A stretch of 64,000 nucleotides of DNA from Planctellipticum variicoloris (GTDB lineage Bacteria; Planctomycetota; Planctomycetia; Planctomycetales; Planctomycetaceae). Each line of letters begins with the position of its first letter. Within the stretch, counting starts at the first letter, position 1. The notes beneath the pieces are model-generated. The model saw only the letters and a program-made list of their open reading frames with translations, did not search any database and had not been told where the DNA came from. A program made the position numbers and the translations under genes. The DNA lies in the NCBI RefSeq assembly GCF_030622045.1, contig NZ_CP130886.1, positions 5,464,001 to 5,528,000 of the forward strand, given 5' to 3'. This document shows, one piece after another, positions 44,922 through 54,091 of this stretch.

Positions 44922-45863
44922 ATGGCTGCTGCAACTGGCTCTGCTCCTGCGGCGAATCGCCGGGGTTTTACGCTCATCGAACTGCTGGTGGTGATTGCCA
45001 TCATCGCGATCCTGATCGCCATGCTGCTGCCGGGGGTGCAGCAGGCCCGCGAAGCCGCCCGGCGGACGCAGTGCCGGCACAACCTGATGAACCTCGGCAT
45101 CGCGCTGCACAACTACGAGATGGCGTTCGAGACGCTGCCGCCCGGCGTGGTCAACGCAACGGGGCCGATTCTCAATCAGCCCGTCGGATACGACGTGAGC
45201 TGGATCGCGCAGATCCTGCCGTACCTGGATCAGGGAAATGCCTGGAAGCAGCTCGACCTGACGCAGAGCGTCTATTCCGCGGCCAACACCGCCGTTCGAG
45301 AACACATGATTTCCGGGCTGGTCTGCCCGTCCGAGTCGCTGCCGAAACGCGTGACGGTGACGGGGTCGAATCCCCCCATTCAGGCCGCGCTGACCAGCTA
45401 TGCCGGCTGCCATCACGATGTCACGGCGCCGATCGACGTCGACCAGAACGGCGTGATGTTTCTCAACAGCTCCGTGCGGCTCGACGACGTGCTCGACGGA
45501 ACGACCTATACAATTTTCGTCGGAGAGATGTTCTTCGATGACGGGCCGCAGCTCGGCTGGCTGTCGGGGACGCGCTCGTCGCTCCGGAATATGGGAACGA
45601 AACCGACGAACCGTCGACCGACGCCAATCACCCCGATCGAAGTTTCGCTTGAAGACGAGTCTGTACCAGCGGCGGGAGACGCCAGTTCCGCCCCGGCCAG
45701 TCCGCCGGCGCCCCCTGCCGACGGTTTCGGCAGCGCGCACCTGGGGGGATGGCAGGCGCTGATGGGGGATGGCAGCGTCCGATTCCTCAGCCTGAGCACC
45801 GACCCCGGCCTGCTGCGCCGGCTGGCGGATCGCAAGGACGGGCAACTGGTCTCCGATTTCTGA
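44922..45863 (+). CDS. DUF1559 pseudopilin-like protein, array member 1
   Basis: 313 residues. It has a type IV pilin-like leader: residues 14-36 read [18 protein letters not shown], with Glu at position +5 after the Gly cleavage site and a long hydrophobic helix. Then come the family's [20 protein letters not shown], an [12 protein letters not shown] block and the conserved CHHDV and [15 protein letters not shown] blocks. The C-terminus carries the H-X9-DG motif ([12 protein letters not shown]). DUF1559 proteins are abundant in planctomycetes and thought to be pseudopilin-like, inner-membrane or surface proteins. This member differs from the others by a Pro/Ala-rich insert before the H-X9-DG motif. 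It opens the five-gene array on the plus strand. Confidence 0.92.
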   Translation: MAAATGSAPAANRRGFTLIELLVVIAIIAILIAMLLPGVQQAREAARRTQCRHNLMNLGIALHNYEMAFETLPPGVVNATGPILNQPVGYDVSWIAQILPYLDQGNAWKQLDLTQSVYSAANTAVREHMISGLVCPSESLPKRVTVTGSNPPIQAALTSYAGCHHDVTAPIDVDQNGVMFLNSSVRLDDVLDGTTYTIFVGEMFFDDGPQLGWLSGTRSSLRNMGTKPTNRRPTPITPIEVSLEDESVPAAGDASSAPASPPAPPADGFGSAHLGGWQALMGDGSVRFLSLSTDPGLLRRLADRKDGQLVSDF

Positions 45864-45873
45864 GGGGACCTGC

Positions 45874-46791
45874 ATGCCGATTTCCAGCACGCCCGGACAG
45901 CGAGTCCGTCGATTCGCACGCGGCTTCACGCTGATCGAGCTGCTGGTCGTCGCTGCGCTGATCGCGATTCTGGTGTCGTTGCTGCTGCCGGCCATTCAGC
46001 AGGCCCGCGAGGCCGCCCGGCGGACGCACTGCAAAGTGAACCTGGTCAACATCGGCGTGGCGCTGCACAACTACCTCGACGCCCACGGCGTCTTTCCCCC
46101 CGGGTCGCAGAACGACGCCGGGCCGATTGCGAGCTTGCCCCCCGGTTATCACATGGGCTGGCTGACGCAGCTCCTGCCCCATCTGGGCGAGTCTGCCGCC
46201 TGGCATCAGCTCGACTTTACGCAGAGCGTTTACGCTCCGGTCCACGACCGCGTGCGACAGTATCAGCCCTCGATTCTGCTGTGCCCCAGTGACCCGGATC
46301 TGCATCCGAACACGTTTGTCTCGAAAGACGGCGTCTGGACGCTGGAGACGCGTCCGACCAGTTATTTCGGCTTTCATCACGACGTGGAAGCTCCGATCGA
46401 CGTCAATCAGAATGGCGTGCTGTTTCTCAACAGTTCGGTGGGGGAGCGGGATCTGCCCGACGGCCTGTCCCAGACGCTCATCGCTGGCGAAGGATATAAC
46501 GATCCGTCCTCGTTGCTCGGCTGGATGTCCGGCACGCGGTCTTCGCTCCGCAACGGCGGGACAACGATCAACTCGATCACTCCCCGAAACTGGCGAAACG
46601 CAACTCTGGCGGCTACGCGGCCCGACACGACCCAGCCCGATTATGTCGGCGGCTTCGGGAGCAACCACACCGGCGGCGGGCACTTCGTGCTGGGCGACGG
46701 GAGCATTCGTTTTCTCAGCGAAAATATCGCGCCGGCCGTCTATCGGTCGTTGATTCACCGCGCCGACGGGGCCGATGCCGGCGAGTTTTGA
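45874..46791 (+). CDS. DUF1559 pseudopilin-like protein, array member 2
   Basis: 305 residues. The leader [19 protein letters not shown] is followed by [20 protein letters not shown]. Then come [39 protein letters not shown], the [12 protein letters not shown] block and the H-X9-DG motif [19 protein letters not shown] lies before the ATG at 45874 with an eight-base spacing. It starts 10 bases after the stop of member 1, so the array is almost certainly an operon. It is the closest relative of member 3: long stretches are nearly identical in protein and even in DNA (for example from [13 protein letters not shown] onward), implying recent duplication. Confidence 0.93.
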   Translation: MPISSTPGQRVRRFARGFTLIELLVVAALIAILVSLLLPAIQQAREAARRTHCKVNLVNIGVALHNYLDAHGVFPPGSQNDAGPIASLPPGYHMGWLTQLLPHLGESAAWHQLDFTQSVYAPVHDRVRQYQPSILLCPSDPDLHPNTFVSKDGVWTLETRPTSYFGFHHDVEAPIDVNQNGVLFLNSSVGERDLPDGLSQTLIAGEGYNDPSSLLGWMSGTRSSLRNGGTTINSITPRNWRNATLAATRPDTTQPDYVGGFGSNHTGGGHFVLGDGSIRFLSENIAPAVYRSLIHRADGADAGEF

Positions 46792-46823
46792 TTCGATGGC
46801 TCTGGCGGACTCAGGCTCGAATA

Positions 46824-47732
46824 ATGACCAAGAGACGATCACGATCCCAGGCTTCCCGCGGCGGCTTCACGCTGATCGAGATGCTGGTCGTCGCTGCGCT
46901 CATGGCGATTCTGGTGGCTCTGCTCCTGCCGGCCGTGCAGCAGGCCCGCGAGGCCGCCCGACGGGCGCGCTGCCGAACCAATCTGATCAATCTCGGCGTC
47001 GCGCTGCACAACTACCTCGACGCCCACGGCGTCTTTCCCCCCGGGTCGCAGAACGACACCGGGCCGATTGCGAGCACGCCCCCCGGCTATCACATGAGCT
47101 GGCTGACGCAATTGCTGCCCCACCTGGAAGAGTCCGCCGCCTGGCGCCAGCTCGATTTCACGCACAGCGTCTACGCGCCGGTTCACGACGCCGTCCGCCG
47201 GCACCAGCCGCAGGTGTTGCTGTGCATGAGCGATCCTCACATTCATCCAAACACGTTCGTCTCGAAGGACGGCGTCTGGACGCTGGAGACCCGACCGACC
47301 AGCTATTTCGGAATTCACCACGACGTGGAAGCTCCGATCGACGTCGATCAGAACGGCGTGCTGTTTCTCAACAGTTCCGTGGGAGAGCGGGATCTGCCCG
47401 ACGGCCTGTCACAGACGCTCGTCATCGGTGAATCGGCGGCCGACTACGGCGCCACGCTCGGGTGGATGTCCGGGACTCGCTCGTCGCTCCGCAACGGGGG
47501 ATTTCTACTCAACGCAGGCGTCCCGACCGGCTGGGGTCCTTCCCTGACCGGACAGGCCGGCCTCGACCCGACGCAGTCTGAGTACGTGGGCGGCTTTAAC
47601 AGCTTCCACACGGGCGGCGGGCATTTCCTGATGTGCGACGGCAGCGCCCGGTTTCTCAGCCAGAACATCAATCGTGCAGTCTACCGCTCGTTGATTCATC
47701 GGACTGACGGTGAAGACCCCGGCGACTTCTAA
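46824..47732 (+). CDS. DUF1559 pseudopilin-like protein, array member 3
   Basis: 302 residues from the ATG at 46824, 32 bases after the stop of member 2; the frame is open further upstream, with a possible start at 46788 that would overlap it. The leader RGGFTLIEMLVVAALMAIL is followed by [19 protein letters not shown] and the same [40 protein letters not shown] and [20 protein letters not shown] blocks as member 2. It ends with H-X9-DG as HTGGGHFLMCDG and [20 protein letters not shown]. The middle (about residues 215-255) is the least similar region between the two copies. It looks like a tandem duplicate now diverging. Confidence 0.92.
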   Translation: MTKRRSRSQASRGGFTLIEMLVVAALMAILVALLLPAVQQAREAARRARCRTNLINLGVALHNYLDAHGVFPPGSQNDTGPIASTPPGYHMSWLTQLLPHLEESAAWRQLDFTHSVYAPVHDAVRRHQPQVLLCMSDPHIHPNTFVSKDGVWTLETRPTSYFGIHHDVEAPIDVDQNGVLFLNSSVGERDLPDGLSQTLVIGESAADYGATLGWMSGTRSSLRNGGFLLNAGVPTGWGPSLTGQAGLDPTQSEYVGGFNSFHTGGGHFLMCDGSARFLSQNINRAVYRSLIHRTDGEDPGDF

Positions 47733-47764
47733 GTTGGCCTTCCAGTCGGTGACGGAGTGAGTTC

Positions 47765-48814
47765 ATGATCGATCGACGATGGCATCCGGCGGCTCCGCGA
47801 GGCGGATTCACAATCATCGAGATGACCATGGTCGTCGCGATGATCGCCGTGCTGATCTCGCTCCTGCTCCCGGCGGTGCAGCAGGCCCGCGAAGGGGCCC
47901 GGCGGATGCAGTGCAAGAATAACCTTCTGAACATCGGACTGGCTCTGCAGCATTACGTGCAGACGTTCGATCGCTTTCCGCCGGGTTGCGTCAATGCGAC
48001 CGCACCGGTGCTCAACACGTTGAACGATCAGCCGATGAGCTGGATCACGCAGATTCTGCCCTACCTGGAGGCCCCGGGGACCTGGCGCAAGGTCGATTTC
48101 GCTCAGCCGGTGTTTGCACCGGCCAATGCGGCGGCCCGCGCTTCGCAACTGACGGTGCTGCTCTGCCCGTCGTCGTACTCCGTCACCCAGGTGCTGGTGA
48201 TTCCGCTGCCGAAGACCGAGGGAGAGACGGAGTCCAGGGACGTCGACGTCAGCGATCTCACGCAACCGTTCGATTCGTACGGCATGTATGGCGGACAGCA
48301 GGGGGATCCGCGGAACGCCACCCAAACCAGCTACGCCGCCTGCCATCACGATGTCGAGGCGCTGATCGACGCGGCGCAGAATGGGGTGCTGTTTCTCAAC
48401 AGCGGCGTCCGCTGGCGGGACATCGCCGACGGTCGCTCGCAGACGATCCTCGTCGGCGAGACGAACGGCGACCTGGTGCGGAACGGCGGGTGGATGCTCG
48501 GCAACCGGAGCACGCTCCGCAATACGGGAACGCCGCTCGCCGGTCCGCCGATGACGCGCGGGAGCGGAATCTCCGGCCAGATCGCCTGGGAGGAAAACAT
48601 CGACACGCTGGAATCCGCGAATCTGTATAACGCTTCGGATTTGCCGCAAACCGACTGGAACCGCTGGGTCGGCGGCTTCGGCAGCTTCCACACCGCCGGG
48701 GCGAACTTTCTGTTCGCCGATGGTGCGGTCCGCTTCATCGGGCAGAACATCGACGGGAAGCTCTATCAAAACCTGGGCAATCGCCACGACGGCAACCTGG
48801 TCAGCTTTGAATAG
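47765..48814 (+). CDS. DUF1559 pseudopilin-like protein, array member 4
   Basis: 349 residues. The ATG at 47765 has GGAG about nine bases upstream. The leader RGGFTIIEMTMVVAMIAVL has Glu in the +5 position; the helix then runs into LLLPAVQQAREGARRMQCKN. Further marks: [60 protein letters not shown] and the H-X9-DG motif HTAGANFLFADG. It is longer than members 2 and 3 through a Ser/Asp-rich insertion (about residues 150-185). It resembles member 5 more than members 2 and 3, especially the VRWRDI and FLFADG stretches. It follows member 3 after 32 bases. Confidence 0.92.
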   Translation: MIDRRWHPAAPRGGFTIIEMTMVVAMIAVLISLLLPAVQQAREGARRMQCKNNLLNIGLALQHYVQTFDRFPPGCVNATAPVLNTLNDQPMSWITQILPYLEAPGTWRKVDFAQPVFAPANAAARASQLTVLLCPSSYSVTQVLVIPLPKTEGETESRDVDVSDLTQPFDSYGMYGGQQGDPRNATQTSYAACHHDVEALIDAAQNGVLFLNSGVRWRDIADGRSQTILVGETNGDLVRNGGWMLGNRSTLRNTGTPLAGPPMTRGSGISGQIAWEENIDTLESANLYNASDLPQTDWNRWVGGFGSFHTAGANFLFADGAVRFIGQNIDGKLYQNLGNRHDGNLVSFE

Positions 48815-48839
48815 ACGACCGGAACGGGGAGCGATCGCG

Positions 48840-49871
48840 ATGAAGTCGTTGCGGCAAGAACCACGCTCTGCGCCTTCGACCGGTTTTACGGTGATCGAAC
48901 TGGTCGTCGTAGTCAGCGTGATCGCCGTGTTGATGGGAGTTCTATTGCCCGCAGTCCAGCAGGCGCGCGAAAACGCCCGGAAGTTCCAGTGTCGCAACAA
49001 CCTGATGAATATCGGCTTTGCGCTGCAGAGCTACACCCACACCTTCGGGCGGTTGCCGCCGGGGTCGGTGAACGACACGGCGCCCGTCCTGAGCCGGATG
49101 CAGGGTTACCACATGAGCTGGATCGCGCAGCTCCTGCCGTATCTTGAGCACCAGGGCACGTACCGAAAACTCGACTTCGGTCATTCGGTCTACGCGAAGG
49201 CCAATGCCGTCGCGCGGGCGACGCGTCTCGGGGTATTGCTTTGCAGTTCGGCGAACGTGGTTCAGACGGTACTGCCGTATCAGCCAGGGTCCGCCGAGGA
49301 TCCATCATTCATCCCGCCTCCCAATGCGGAAATCCCTCCATCGATGCCGATGGACGAATGGGCGTCGGAGCAGCGAATCACGTGTCTTTCGCACTACGCC
49401 GGCTGTCACCACGATACCGAACTGCCGATTGACGTCGACCAGCATGGCGTGCTGTTTCTCAACAGCGGCGTCCGCTGGCGGGATATCACGGACGGGAGAG
49501 CCTGCACGATTGCCGTCGGCGAAGTGACCGGCGATCTGCTGCGGAACGCCGGCTGGATTGCGGGAACGCGGGCGACGTTACGCAACACTGGCCTGTCGAT
49601 CAATCGGCCCGCTATCACGTCACCGGGCATGCCGGCCGATACGACCGCGTGGACGGGCAACTGGGAACTCACCGAAACGCAGGCCGAAGAACTCGGTATG
49701 CCGCTGGTGGACTATTCCCGGGTCGTCGGCGGCTTCGGCAGCGTGCATGTGGGCGGCGCCCATTTTCTGTTTGCCGACGGCTCCGTCCGGTTTCTCGCCG
49801 CGAACATCGACTTCGACACGTACCGACGGATGGGGCATCGGAGCGATGGCGGGCTGAGTCCGGAGGAGTAA
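48840..49871 (+). CDS. DUF1559 pseudopilin-like protein, array member 5
   Basis: 343 residues from the ATG at 48840, with GGGGAG about eight bases upstream. The leader TGFTVIELVVVVSVIAVLMG is followed by LLPAVQQARENARKFQCRNN, LQSYTHTFGRLPPGSVNDTA, CHHDTELPIDVDQHGVLFLN, GVRWRDITDGRACTIAVGEV and the H-X9-DG motif HVGGAHFLFADG. It starts 25 bases after member 4. It is the last of the array; the next gene is convergent. As with its siblings, the Gly-Phe-Thr-x-Ile-Glu cleavage site predicts processing by a prepilin peptidase, which is not encoded in this window. Confidence 0.92.
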   Translation: MKSLRQEPRSAPSTGFTVIELVVVVSVIAVLMGVLLPAVQQARENARKFQCRNNLMNIGFALQSYTHTFGRLPPGSVNDTAPVLSRMQGYHMSWIAQLLPYLEHQGTYRKLDFGHSVYAKANAVARATRLGVLLCSSANVVQTVLPYQPGSAEDPSFIPPPNAEIPPSMPMDEWASEQRITCLSHYAGCHHDTELPIDVDQHGVLFLNSGVRWRDITDGRACTIAVGEVTGDLLRNAGWIAGTRATLRNTGLSINRPAITSPGMPADTTAWTGNWELTETQAEELGMPLVDYSRVVGGFGSVHVGGAHFLFADGSVRFLAANIDFDTYRRMGHRSDGGLSPEE

Positions 49872-49874
49872 AAC

Positions 49875-49896
49875 GCACAGACAGGAATTTCTGTGC
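49875..49896. terminator. Hairpin after the DUF1559 array
   Basis: GCACAGA-CAGGAATT-TCTGTGC is a 7-base stem four bases after the last DUF1559 stop, in an 89-base gap before a convergent gene. It may end transcription, but no T-run is present. Confidence 0.35.
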
Positions 49897-49960
49897 CACT
49901 CGATTGCCATTGAATCGTCGAAACATCAAAGATCCGGCTCTCCCTGCCGATGGTTCGTGC

Positions 49961-51451
49961 TCAATCGCGCGGCGGGATTTCGACCGGGAAAACCTTTCGC
50001 GTCCGCTTCTTGTACGGCAGCTTGTGGAATTCGTGGGTCTGGATCGCGCGGGAGTCGACGTTGATGATCGATCCCGCGAACGGCTCGAACGACGCCCGGA
50101 AGTGAGCGGCCGATTTCACCGCGATGTATTTCATGGCCCGGCAGTCGATGCCGAGCGTCTTTGCGAACGCCGGTCCGAGGGGTTGCTCGGCGGCAGTCAC
50201 CACGACCACCGAGACCCCACCTTGCTTGAGCCAGGCGGAGCAACCCATGTTGCCAGTCAGCCCGGCATACATCGGGCCGTCGTACGTGAAGTCGCCGTCG
50301 GAGAGGGCCATCACTTCGGCCTGCATGACGACCGGCGGCCCTTGGATCGGTGCCGACTTGCCCCCGACCGGCAAAGTCAGCTTCACCCCGACCCCGGCGG
50401 CATGCGCCTGTCGGGCGGCTTCGGGATCGACGATGTACAGGATCACGGCGTCCTGCAACCCGCGGTCGAGGAACGTCTGCAGGATTTCGGTGGAATCGCC
50501 CGGTGCGCCACCCCCCGTGTTGTCGGCGTGATCGGCGAGAATGATGGGATATCGCCCGGCCGCTTCTCCGCGAGCCAGCGCATCCGCGACGGCGACGGGT
50601 GGCGCGTACCAGCGTTCGCGGTTATCCCAGACCCAGCCGGCGAGCTCCTCGGCGGTCTGCTCGGCGAGAGCCCGGTCGCCGTCGGCCACGACGATCACGC
50701 TGGCGCCGACGTCGGGAACGTCGGCCCAGGGGAATCCCGTGGAAATGGTCACCGCCAGAATGCCCGGTCGCTGTTCGAGCCCATGGACGCGGCGGAGGAC
50801 TTCGTCCATCGGCGGATGGGCCGTGACTTGCGACGTCGTGCTCCAGAACAGAGGGAGCTGCCGCAGGACGGTGACGGGACGGACTTTGCCCTGCAGCGTG
50901 GCGACGATCAGGTCGGCAGCCTCGCGTCCCCGCTGGGCCATGTCAATGTGCGGGTAAGTATCGAAGCCGATGACGGCCGTCGCGGCATCGATCCGGCGCT
51001 GCGTGTGATTGCCGTGCAGGTCGAACGTGACGACGATCGGACGATCCGGCCCAATGGCGGCCCGGACGGATTCGACGAAGTCACCATCTCCGTCGTCGAT
51101 CCCCTCGACGACCATTGCACCGTGGAGATCGAGCAGCACGCCGTCCACCGGCCCCCCTTCCGCCTCGGCCTGCCGCAGGCGTTCCAGGAATTCGGCTTTG
51201 AGAGTCGCGTAAGCTGCCGCCTCAATCACTCCGCTGGGATAGGCGAACGTCCAGAGGAGCGGGACGGCTTCGAAGCCGTAGCGTTCGGCCCCTTCCAGAA
51301 ATCCGCCCGTGCAGATGTTCGCGCCACGGAAGCGTTCGACGATCTGCGAACCGCGAAACAGCCCGAAGCCGGTCTCGAAGTCGTGCAGCGTTGTGGGCCG
51401 AACCGAAAACGAACTGGTTTCGTGCGAGACGCCGCCGATCGCAATGCGCAT
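49961..51451 (-). CDS. M81 family metallopeptidase (MlrC-like)
   Basis: 496 residues from the ATG at 51451; a longer frame to 51571 has no ribosome binding site. Features of M81/MlrC: the N-terminal MRIAIGGVSHETSSFS, then VDGVLLDLHGAMVVEGIDDG, VVTFDLHGNHTQRRIDAATA (carrying Asp and His candidate zinc ligands), GFDTYPHIDMAQRG, ISTGFPWADVPDVGASVIVV, ILADHADNTGGGAPGDSTEI and the C-terminal MLGIDCRAMKYIAVKSAAHF-like block. MlrC degrades the linear forms of microcystin in some sphingomonads, but most homologues, including planctomycete ones, have unknown substrates and may be general amidases. It is convergent with the DUF1559 array and 50 bases downstream of ispD. Confidence 0.9.
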   Translation of the reverse strand: MRIAIGGVSHETSSFSVRPTTLHDFETGFGLFRGSQIVERFRGANICTGGFLEGAERYGFEAVPLLWTFAYPSGVIEAAAYATLKAEFLERLRQAEAEGGPVDGVLLDLHGAMVVEGIDDGDGDFVESVRAAIGPDRPIVVTFDLHGNHTQRRIDAATAVIGFDTYPHIDMAQRGREAADLIVATLQGKVRPVTVLRQLPLFWSTTSQVTAHPPMDEVLRRVHGLEQRPGILAVTISTGFPWADVPDVGASVIVVADGDRALAEQTAEELAGWVWDNRERWYAPPVAVADALARGEAAGRYPIILADHADNTGGGAPGDSTEILQTFLDRGLQDAVILYIVDPEAARQAHAAGVGVKLTLPVGGKSAPIQGPPVVMQAEVMALSDGDFTYDGPMYAGLTGNMGCSAWLKQGGVSVVVVTAAEQPLGPAFAKTLGIDCRAMKYIAVKSAAHFRASFEPFAGSIINVDSRAIQTHEFHKLPYKKRTRKVFPVEIPPRD

Positions 51452-51500
51452 GGCCTGGCTCCAGAAGGAAGACGCTGTCAATGATTCTGTGGCGGATGGC

Positions 51501-52253
51501 TTACCGGAAGAGTGGATCCTCGTCGGCAAACGGATGAAGCGCCCGCAGAGTCTTCTCCCTCGGGAGCGCATCCAGCAGCGCCTCCGCCATCCGCAGGTCT
51601 TCCTGAGTGGTAATCTTCAGGTTCATCCGGGAGCACGAAACCACTTTGACCGACCCCCCGATCGCTTCCACGAGCTGAGCCTCATCGGTCGGCTGCATGG
51701 AACCTCGTTTCGCGAAAGCGTCCAGGAGGATCCGGCGACGGAAGACCTGCGGCGTCTGCGCCTCCCACAATCCGGCGCGCGGGACGGTCTCTTCAATGGA
51801 TTGCCGCGAGTCGACGCGTTTGAGGGTCGCCGTAACCGGGGCCGCCAGAATGGCGCCGCCAGTCTGGACGGCCGCGTCGAAGACTTCGTCGATCCACTCT
51901 TTCGCCAGCAGCGGGCGGGCGGCGTCGTGCACGGCGACAAAGTCCACATCGGCCCGCACCCGGGCCAGGGCGCGCTCGACGGAGTCGGCCCGCTCGGCCC
52001 CGCCGGCGATGATCTCCACATTCATGAAGGCCAGGTTCGGTCGGAACTTTTCCTTGAACCACTCCAGGTCTTCTGCGGAGACCGCGATGATCGTCTGGAC
52101 GACGTCTGCCCGGTTGACGAAGTGCTCCGCCGTGCGAACCCAGACCGGCCGGCCCTTCAGGTCAACGAAGACTTTCTTCTTGTTCTGCTGCTGATGCAGC
52201 CCGAAGCGACTGCTTTTTCCTGCGGCGGGCAGGATGACGGCGAATGTGGCCAT
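51501..52253 (-). CDS. ispD: 2-C-methyl-D-erythritol 4-phosphate cytidylyltransferase
   Basis: 250 residues. It joins CTP and methylerythritol phosphate in the non-mevalonate isoprenoid pathway, in the cytosol. The nucleotide-binding loop is FAVILPAAGKSSRFG, the mid-protein AVHDAARPLL has the conserved Asp and Arg residues, and the second active-site block LWEAQTPQVFRRRIL and TDEAQLVE is present. Slightly unusual is the QQQNKKKVFV run after the loop. The ATG at 52253 has GAGGGAGA about five bases upstream, a strong site. It lies on the minus strand 50 bases upstream of the MlrC-like gene, so the two may be co-transcribed. Confidence 0.95.
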   Translation of the reverse strand: MATFAVILPAAGKSSRFGLHQQQNKKKVFVDLKGRPVWVRTAEHFVNRADVVQTIIAVSAEDLEWFKEKFRPNLAFMNVEIIAGGAERADSVERALARVRADVDFVAVHDAARPLLAKEWIDEVFDAAVQTGGAILAAPVTATLKRVDSRQSIEETVPRAGLWEAQTPQVFRRRILLDAFAKRGSMQPTDEAQLVEAIGGSVKVVSCSRMNLKITTQEDLRMAEALLDALPREKTLRALHPFADEDPLFR

Positions 52254-52609
52254 AATGCGATCTCCCTCAATTCCGCCATGATACCGGCGGTCGCGCAGCC
52301 CCGCCAAACCGACGACGTTGACCTCTCGCAGCATGTTGCCGAATCACCACATCCGGACGGCGGCGCGTTGCCGGAAGACCCCGTGAAACGCCAGCCGGAA
52401 AACCGCCATCAACGATGTTCCAATTGCTTAACCGGCAACCTGTCAAGCAGTTGCGGCGCAATCGTAAGTTTTACGAAACACTTTGGCACCCCATTTGTTT
52501 CACGGTCTTGGCAGCGAGTGAATTCCCGCGAACAGACCGGCCCAGAAGACCCTTCGGGAGTCGCTCACCGGTTTGCCAGATCTGCCCGTCGGGGCGCTAA
52601 GGAGGCGAG
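52254..52609. other. Divergent intergenic region (356 bases) with a sigma-54-like element
   Basis: This spacer separates ispD (minus) and the sigma-54 activator gene (plus). Apart from the -24/-12-like element at 52484-52499 and the AAGGAGG ribosome binding site just before the ATG at 52610, I see no clear structure. Confidence 0.5.
52484..52499 (+). promoter_or_regulatory. Candidate sigma-54 (-24/-12) promoter
   Basis: TGGCAC-CCCAT-TTGTT matches the consensus TGGCAC-N5-TTGCW except for T in place of the C of the -12 GC. The distance from the -24 GG to the -12 G is the required one. It lies about 110 bases upstream of a sigma-54 activator gene, so autoregulation by RpoN is possible. A single imperfect match is weak evidence. 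Confidence 0.3.
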
Positions 52610-54091
52610 ATGTCGAAGCCAGTGGTCGTTGTGATGAGTCGAGATGCCGGACTGAACAGTGAGCTGCCGGAACTGCTCCGGGATCACGCCGACGTCAGGC
52701 ACTGCGACACGCAGGACGAAGTTCTCGACCTCACGCGTCACATCCGACCTCAAGCGATTCTGGCGGACTTCCGCCGCGCCGCGGGTGGCGGCTTTGTCGA
52801 GCAGAAGCTGATCGATACTCTCCGCCAGCGGTTTCCGGGACTGAAGATCGGACTCCTCGCCGGAGAACACTGTCCGGAACTGATCGCCCGCAGTGCATGC
52901 GACGGCGGCCTGCCGTTCGTCCGAGGCGCTCTCGATCGCCACGAACTTCTCAAGCTCGTCGGCCAACTGATCCCGCTGGCCGAACAGGTCGATTCGCCCC
53001 AGGTCATGGAGCCCGTTCCACGAACGCCGGTGGCAACGCCCGTCCGTGCGGTCGTAACGTCGCCCGTTGTGGAAGACCGGCCGGCCAGCGTCCTGAGCGG
53101 AGTGACCCGTCGTTTCGAAACGAACTCTCCCGAACTGCAGCAGATGCTGGCCGATCTGGAAGTCGCCGCCCGCCACGACGTGACGATCCTGTTGATCGGC
53201 GAAACCGGAGCCGGCAAGACATTCCTGTCTCGACTGATTCACGAAGTCTCCCCCCGCAAGAACGATCCGTTCCTGCCGGTTGCCTGCGGCGCTCTACCGA
53301 ACGACCTGATCGAAAGCGAACTTTTCGGACACGTGAAGGGCTCGTTCACGAGCGCTCACGCCGACAAGGAAGGGAAGTTTGTGGCGGCCCGTCGAGGCTC
53401 GATTCTGCTCGACGAAATCGACGTCCTGGGGCTCGAACAGCAAGTCAAGCTGCTGCGGGTGATCGAGACCGGCGAATTCGAGCCAGTCGGCTCCAACCAG
53501 ACGCAGCGCTGCGAAGCCCGGCTGATCGTCGCCAGCAATCTGGAACTTCAGCCGCTCGTCGAACAGCACAAATTCCGCCCGGACCTCTACTACCGCCTCA
53601 ATATGCTGAAATTCGTGATTCCTCCCCTTCGGCATCGCAAGATGGACATCATCCCACTGGCGAAGAAGTTCATCGCGCAGTTCTCCGTCAAGCACGGGAC
53701 GCCGATTCATGCCATCGACAACGACATGCTGCAGGCCCTGCTGGACTATCCATGGCCCGGCAATGTGCGAGAACTGGAACACGTGATGCAGCGAGCGGTG
53801 ATTTATTCCCGGGACGGCCACATCGGACGTGAGCACCTTCCGTCGCATATCCTCAGCGGACATGCGGGGCCGGTGAACGATGCGTCGGTCATCCTGGGTC
53901 ATCATGGCCCCGCCGAGGCGGCAGTCCCCTCGCCGAAGAGCCTGGGAGGGAAGATCGCCGTCACCGAACGGGACATCATTGAGCAGACGCTGCTCAAGAA
54001 CAGCTTCAGCCGGACTCGAAGTGCACGGGAGCTCGGCATCAGCCGGGTGACGCTGTACAACAAGATGAAGCGCTACGGGCTGATGAGCTAG
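52610..54091 (+). CDS. Sigma-54-type AAA+ transcriptional activator with variant GAFTGA loop
   Basis: 493 residues; a near-perfect AAGGAGG lies five or so bases before the ATG. Residues 4-125 look like a receiver domain with candidate phospho-acceptor Asp53 (ILADFRR), but the usual N-terminal acidic pair is reduced to one Asp. Residues about 165-405 form the AAA+ domain: Walker A GETGAGKT (197-204), ESELFGHVKG, Walker B SILLDEID (264-271) and RPDLYYRLNMLKFVIPPLR. The sigma-54 contact loop reads GSFTSA (244-249) instead of GAFTGA. A Fis-type helix-turn-helix ends the protein (SRTRSARELGISRVTLYNK). The altered loop raises doubt about normal RpoN contact. Its targets are unknown. Confidence 0.93.
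   Translation: MSKPVVVVMSRDAGLNSELPELLRDHADVRHCDTQDEVLDLTRHIRPQAILADFRRAAGGGFVEQKLIDTLRQRFPGLKIGLLAGEHCPELIARSACDGGLPFVRGALDRHELLKLVGQLIPLAEQVDSPQVMEPVPRTPVATPVRAVVTSPVVEDRPASVLSGVTRRFETNSPELQQMLADLEVAARHDVTILLIGETGAGKTFLSRLIHEVSPRKNDPFLPVACGALPNDLIESELFGHVKGSFTSAHADKEGKFVAARRGSILLDEIDVLGLEQQVKLLRVIETGEFEPVGSNQTQRCEARLIVASNLELQPLVEQHKFRPDLYYRLNMLKFVIPPLRHRKMDIIPLAKKFIAQFSVKHGTPIHAIDNDMLQALLDYPWPGNVRELEHVMQRAVIYSRDGHIGREHLPSHILSGHAGPVNDASVILGHHGPAEAAVPSPKSLGGKIAVTERDIIEQTLLKNSFSRTRSARELGISRVTLYNKMKRYGLMS

Noticed and set aside
47729-49000. A 423-codon minus-strand frame across DUF1559 members 4 and 5
   Set aside because: It spans two genes with intact pilin leaders and H-X9-DG tails on the other strand; it is a shadow.
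49649-51484. A 611-codon plus-strand frame antisense to the MlrC-like gene
   Set aside because: No motif, biased composition, and it starts inside DUF1559 member 5.
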